From assembly GCF_040564635.1 (NCBI RefSeq), contig NZ_CP159837.1, forward strand, positions 4,017,001-4,081,000: 64,000 nucleotides of DNA. The letters are read 5' to 3'. Positions 63,806-64,000 of the stretch are shown in pieces (position 1 is the stretch's first letter; the number at the start of each line of letters is the position of its first letter). Made by a program: the position numbers and the translations under genes. This DNA comes from Planktothricoides raciborskii GIHE-MW2. Lineage in GTDB: Bacteria > Cyanobacteriota > Cyanobacteriia > Cyanobacteriales > Laspinemataceae. The notes beneath the pieces were generated by a model that worked only from the letters and a program-made list of their open reading frames with translations, did no database searches and was not told where the DNA came from.

Positions 63806-64000
63806 ATGGATAACTCTTTAGGGATTCTCTACCTCTCAGTTTTGCTAGGATTTCTGGCGATCGTTGCCGGATTTGTGATCCGACAAATCTTTAAAACCCG
63901 CCAGTTAGAAAATCAACTATCTAAATTACAAAAAAAAATCAATAGTGATAAAGCCAGCCCACAAGATTATTATGAATTGGGCAGCATTTATTTAGATAAA
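63806..64000 (+). CDS. TPR protein with N-terminal membrane segment (Ycf37-like), partial
   Basis: 65 codons visible, gene continues past the window. M at 63806, then a transmembrane helix (LYLSVLLGFLAIVAGFVI), a basic coil (RQIFKTRQLENQLSKLQ) and the beginning of a TPR (ASPQDYYELGSIYLDK). This layout is that of Ycf37/photosystem I assembly-type TPR proteins; other TPR proteins are possible. Confidence 0.65.
   Translation, partial: MDNSLGILYLSVLLGFLAIVAGFVIRQIFKTRQLENQLSKLQKKINSDKASPQDYYELGSIYLDK

Overview
The window is chromosomal DNA of a filamentous-type cyanobacterium (inference). The palindrome GCGATCGC (HIP1) recurs in and between genes. The gene set includes chlL/chlN (dark protochlorophyllide reductase), menB (phylloquinone pathway), ycf34, an NblB-like HEAT protein, a DUF1350 protein and a large multi-membrane protein of cyanobacterial type. 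Many gaps hold small dispersed repeats (chiefly the 'ggggcgaagcattcc..ggaatgcttcgcccc' palindrome and TTGTTGGTTATT-type low-complexity runs), as in repeat-rich Oscillatoriales-like genomes. I saw no rRNA, tRNA or CRISPR array.

Layout. 0-8 kb: end of a glycosyltransferase-like gene, a DciA-like DUF721 protein, menB, then chlL-DUF5331-chlN. 8-17.6 kb is accessory: a GIY-YIG gene embedded in inverted repeats and a G-rich tandem array, a RelBE-type toxin-antitoxin pair, a retron-type reverse transcriptase fused to a TPR and followed by a candidate structured RNA closed by a perfect 10-bp inverted repeat, a decayed GGDEF gene, a dehydrogenase, a DUF433/DUF5615 pair, and a STAND (vMAP-HTH plus NB-ARC) ATPase gene preceded by 10-bp-phased direct repeats. 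17.6-20.4 kb: secreted or surface-type repeat proteins among dispersed repeats. 20.4-36.5 kb: housekeeping genes (asnS, an anti-sigma-like kinase, CBS and HEAT proteins, msrB, a pirin, a CDGSH protein with a divergent HxlR regulator, a 1408-residue membrane protein). 36.7-37.2 kb: a protein with all seven galectin sugar-binding residues. 37.7-53 kb: patatin, Nudix, Uma2 proteins, hicA with a broken hicB, ispG, ctpA, mtnA, a nitroreductase, an XRE-GrpE-like fusion, tadA, cca, ycf34.

53-58.5 kb is the most unusual stretch. A second vMAP-HTH/NB-ARC gene is broken by two nearly identical 857-bp IS5-family insertions. Removing both elements with one TA duplication each restores one continuous frame, but a TAG remains where the intact paralogue has Trp. 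This gene diverges from a three-gene module (helical protein, Rubisco-activase-like AAA+ ATPase, 178-residue protein). The shared intergenic region carries a 10-bp-phased repeat array, like the one in front of the intact paralogue at 16.7 kb. The combination suggests a self-regulated NTPase conflict or stress system, one copy of which is decaying. 58.8-64 kb: a phosphatase-like protein, a UvrD-type helicase, rpmI-rplT, an ABC solute-binding protein and the start of a TPR (Ycf37-like) protein.
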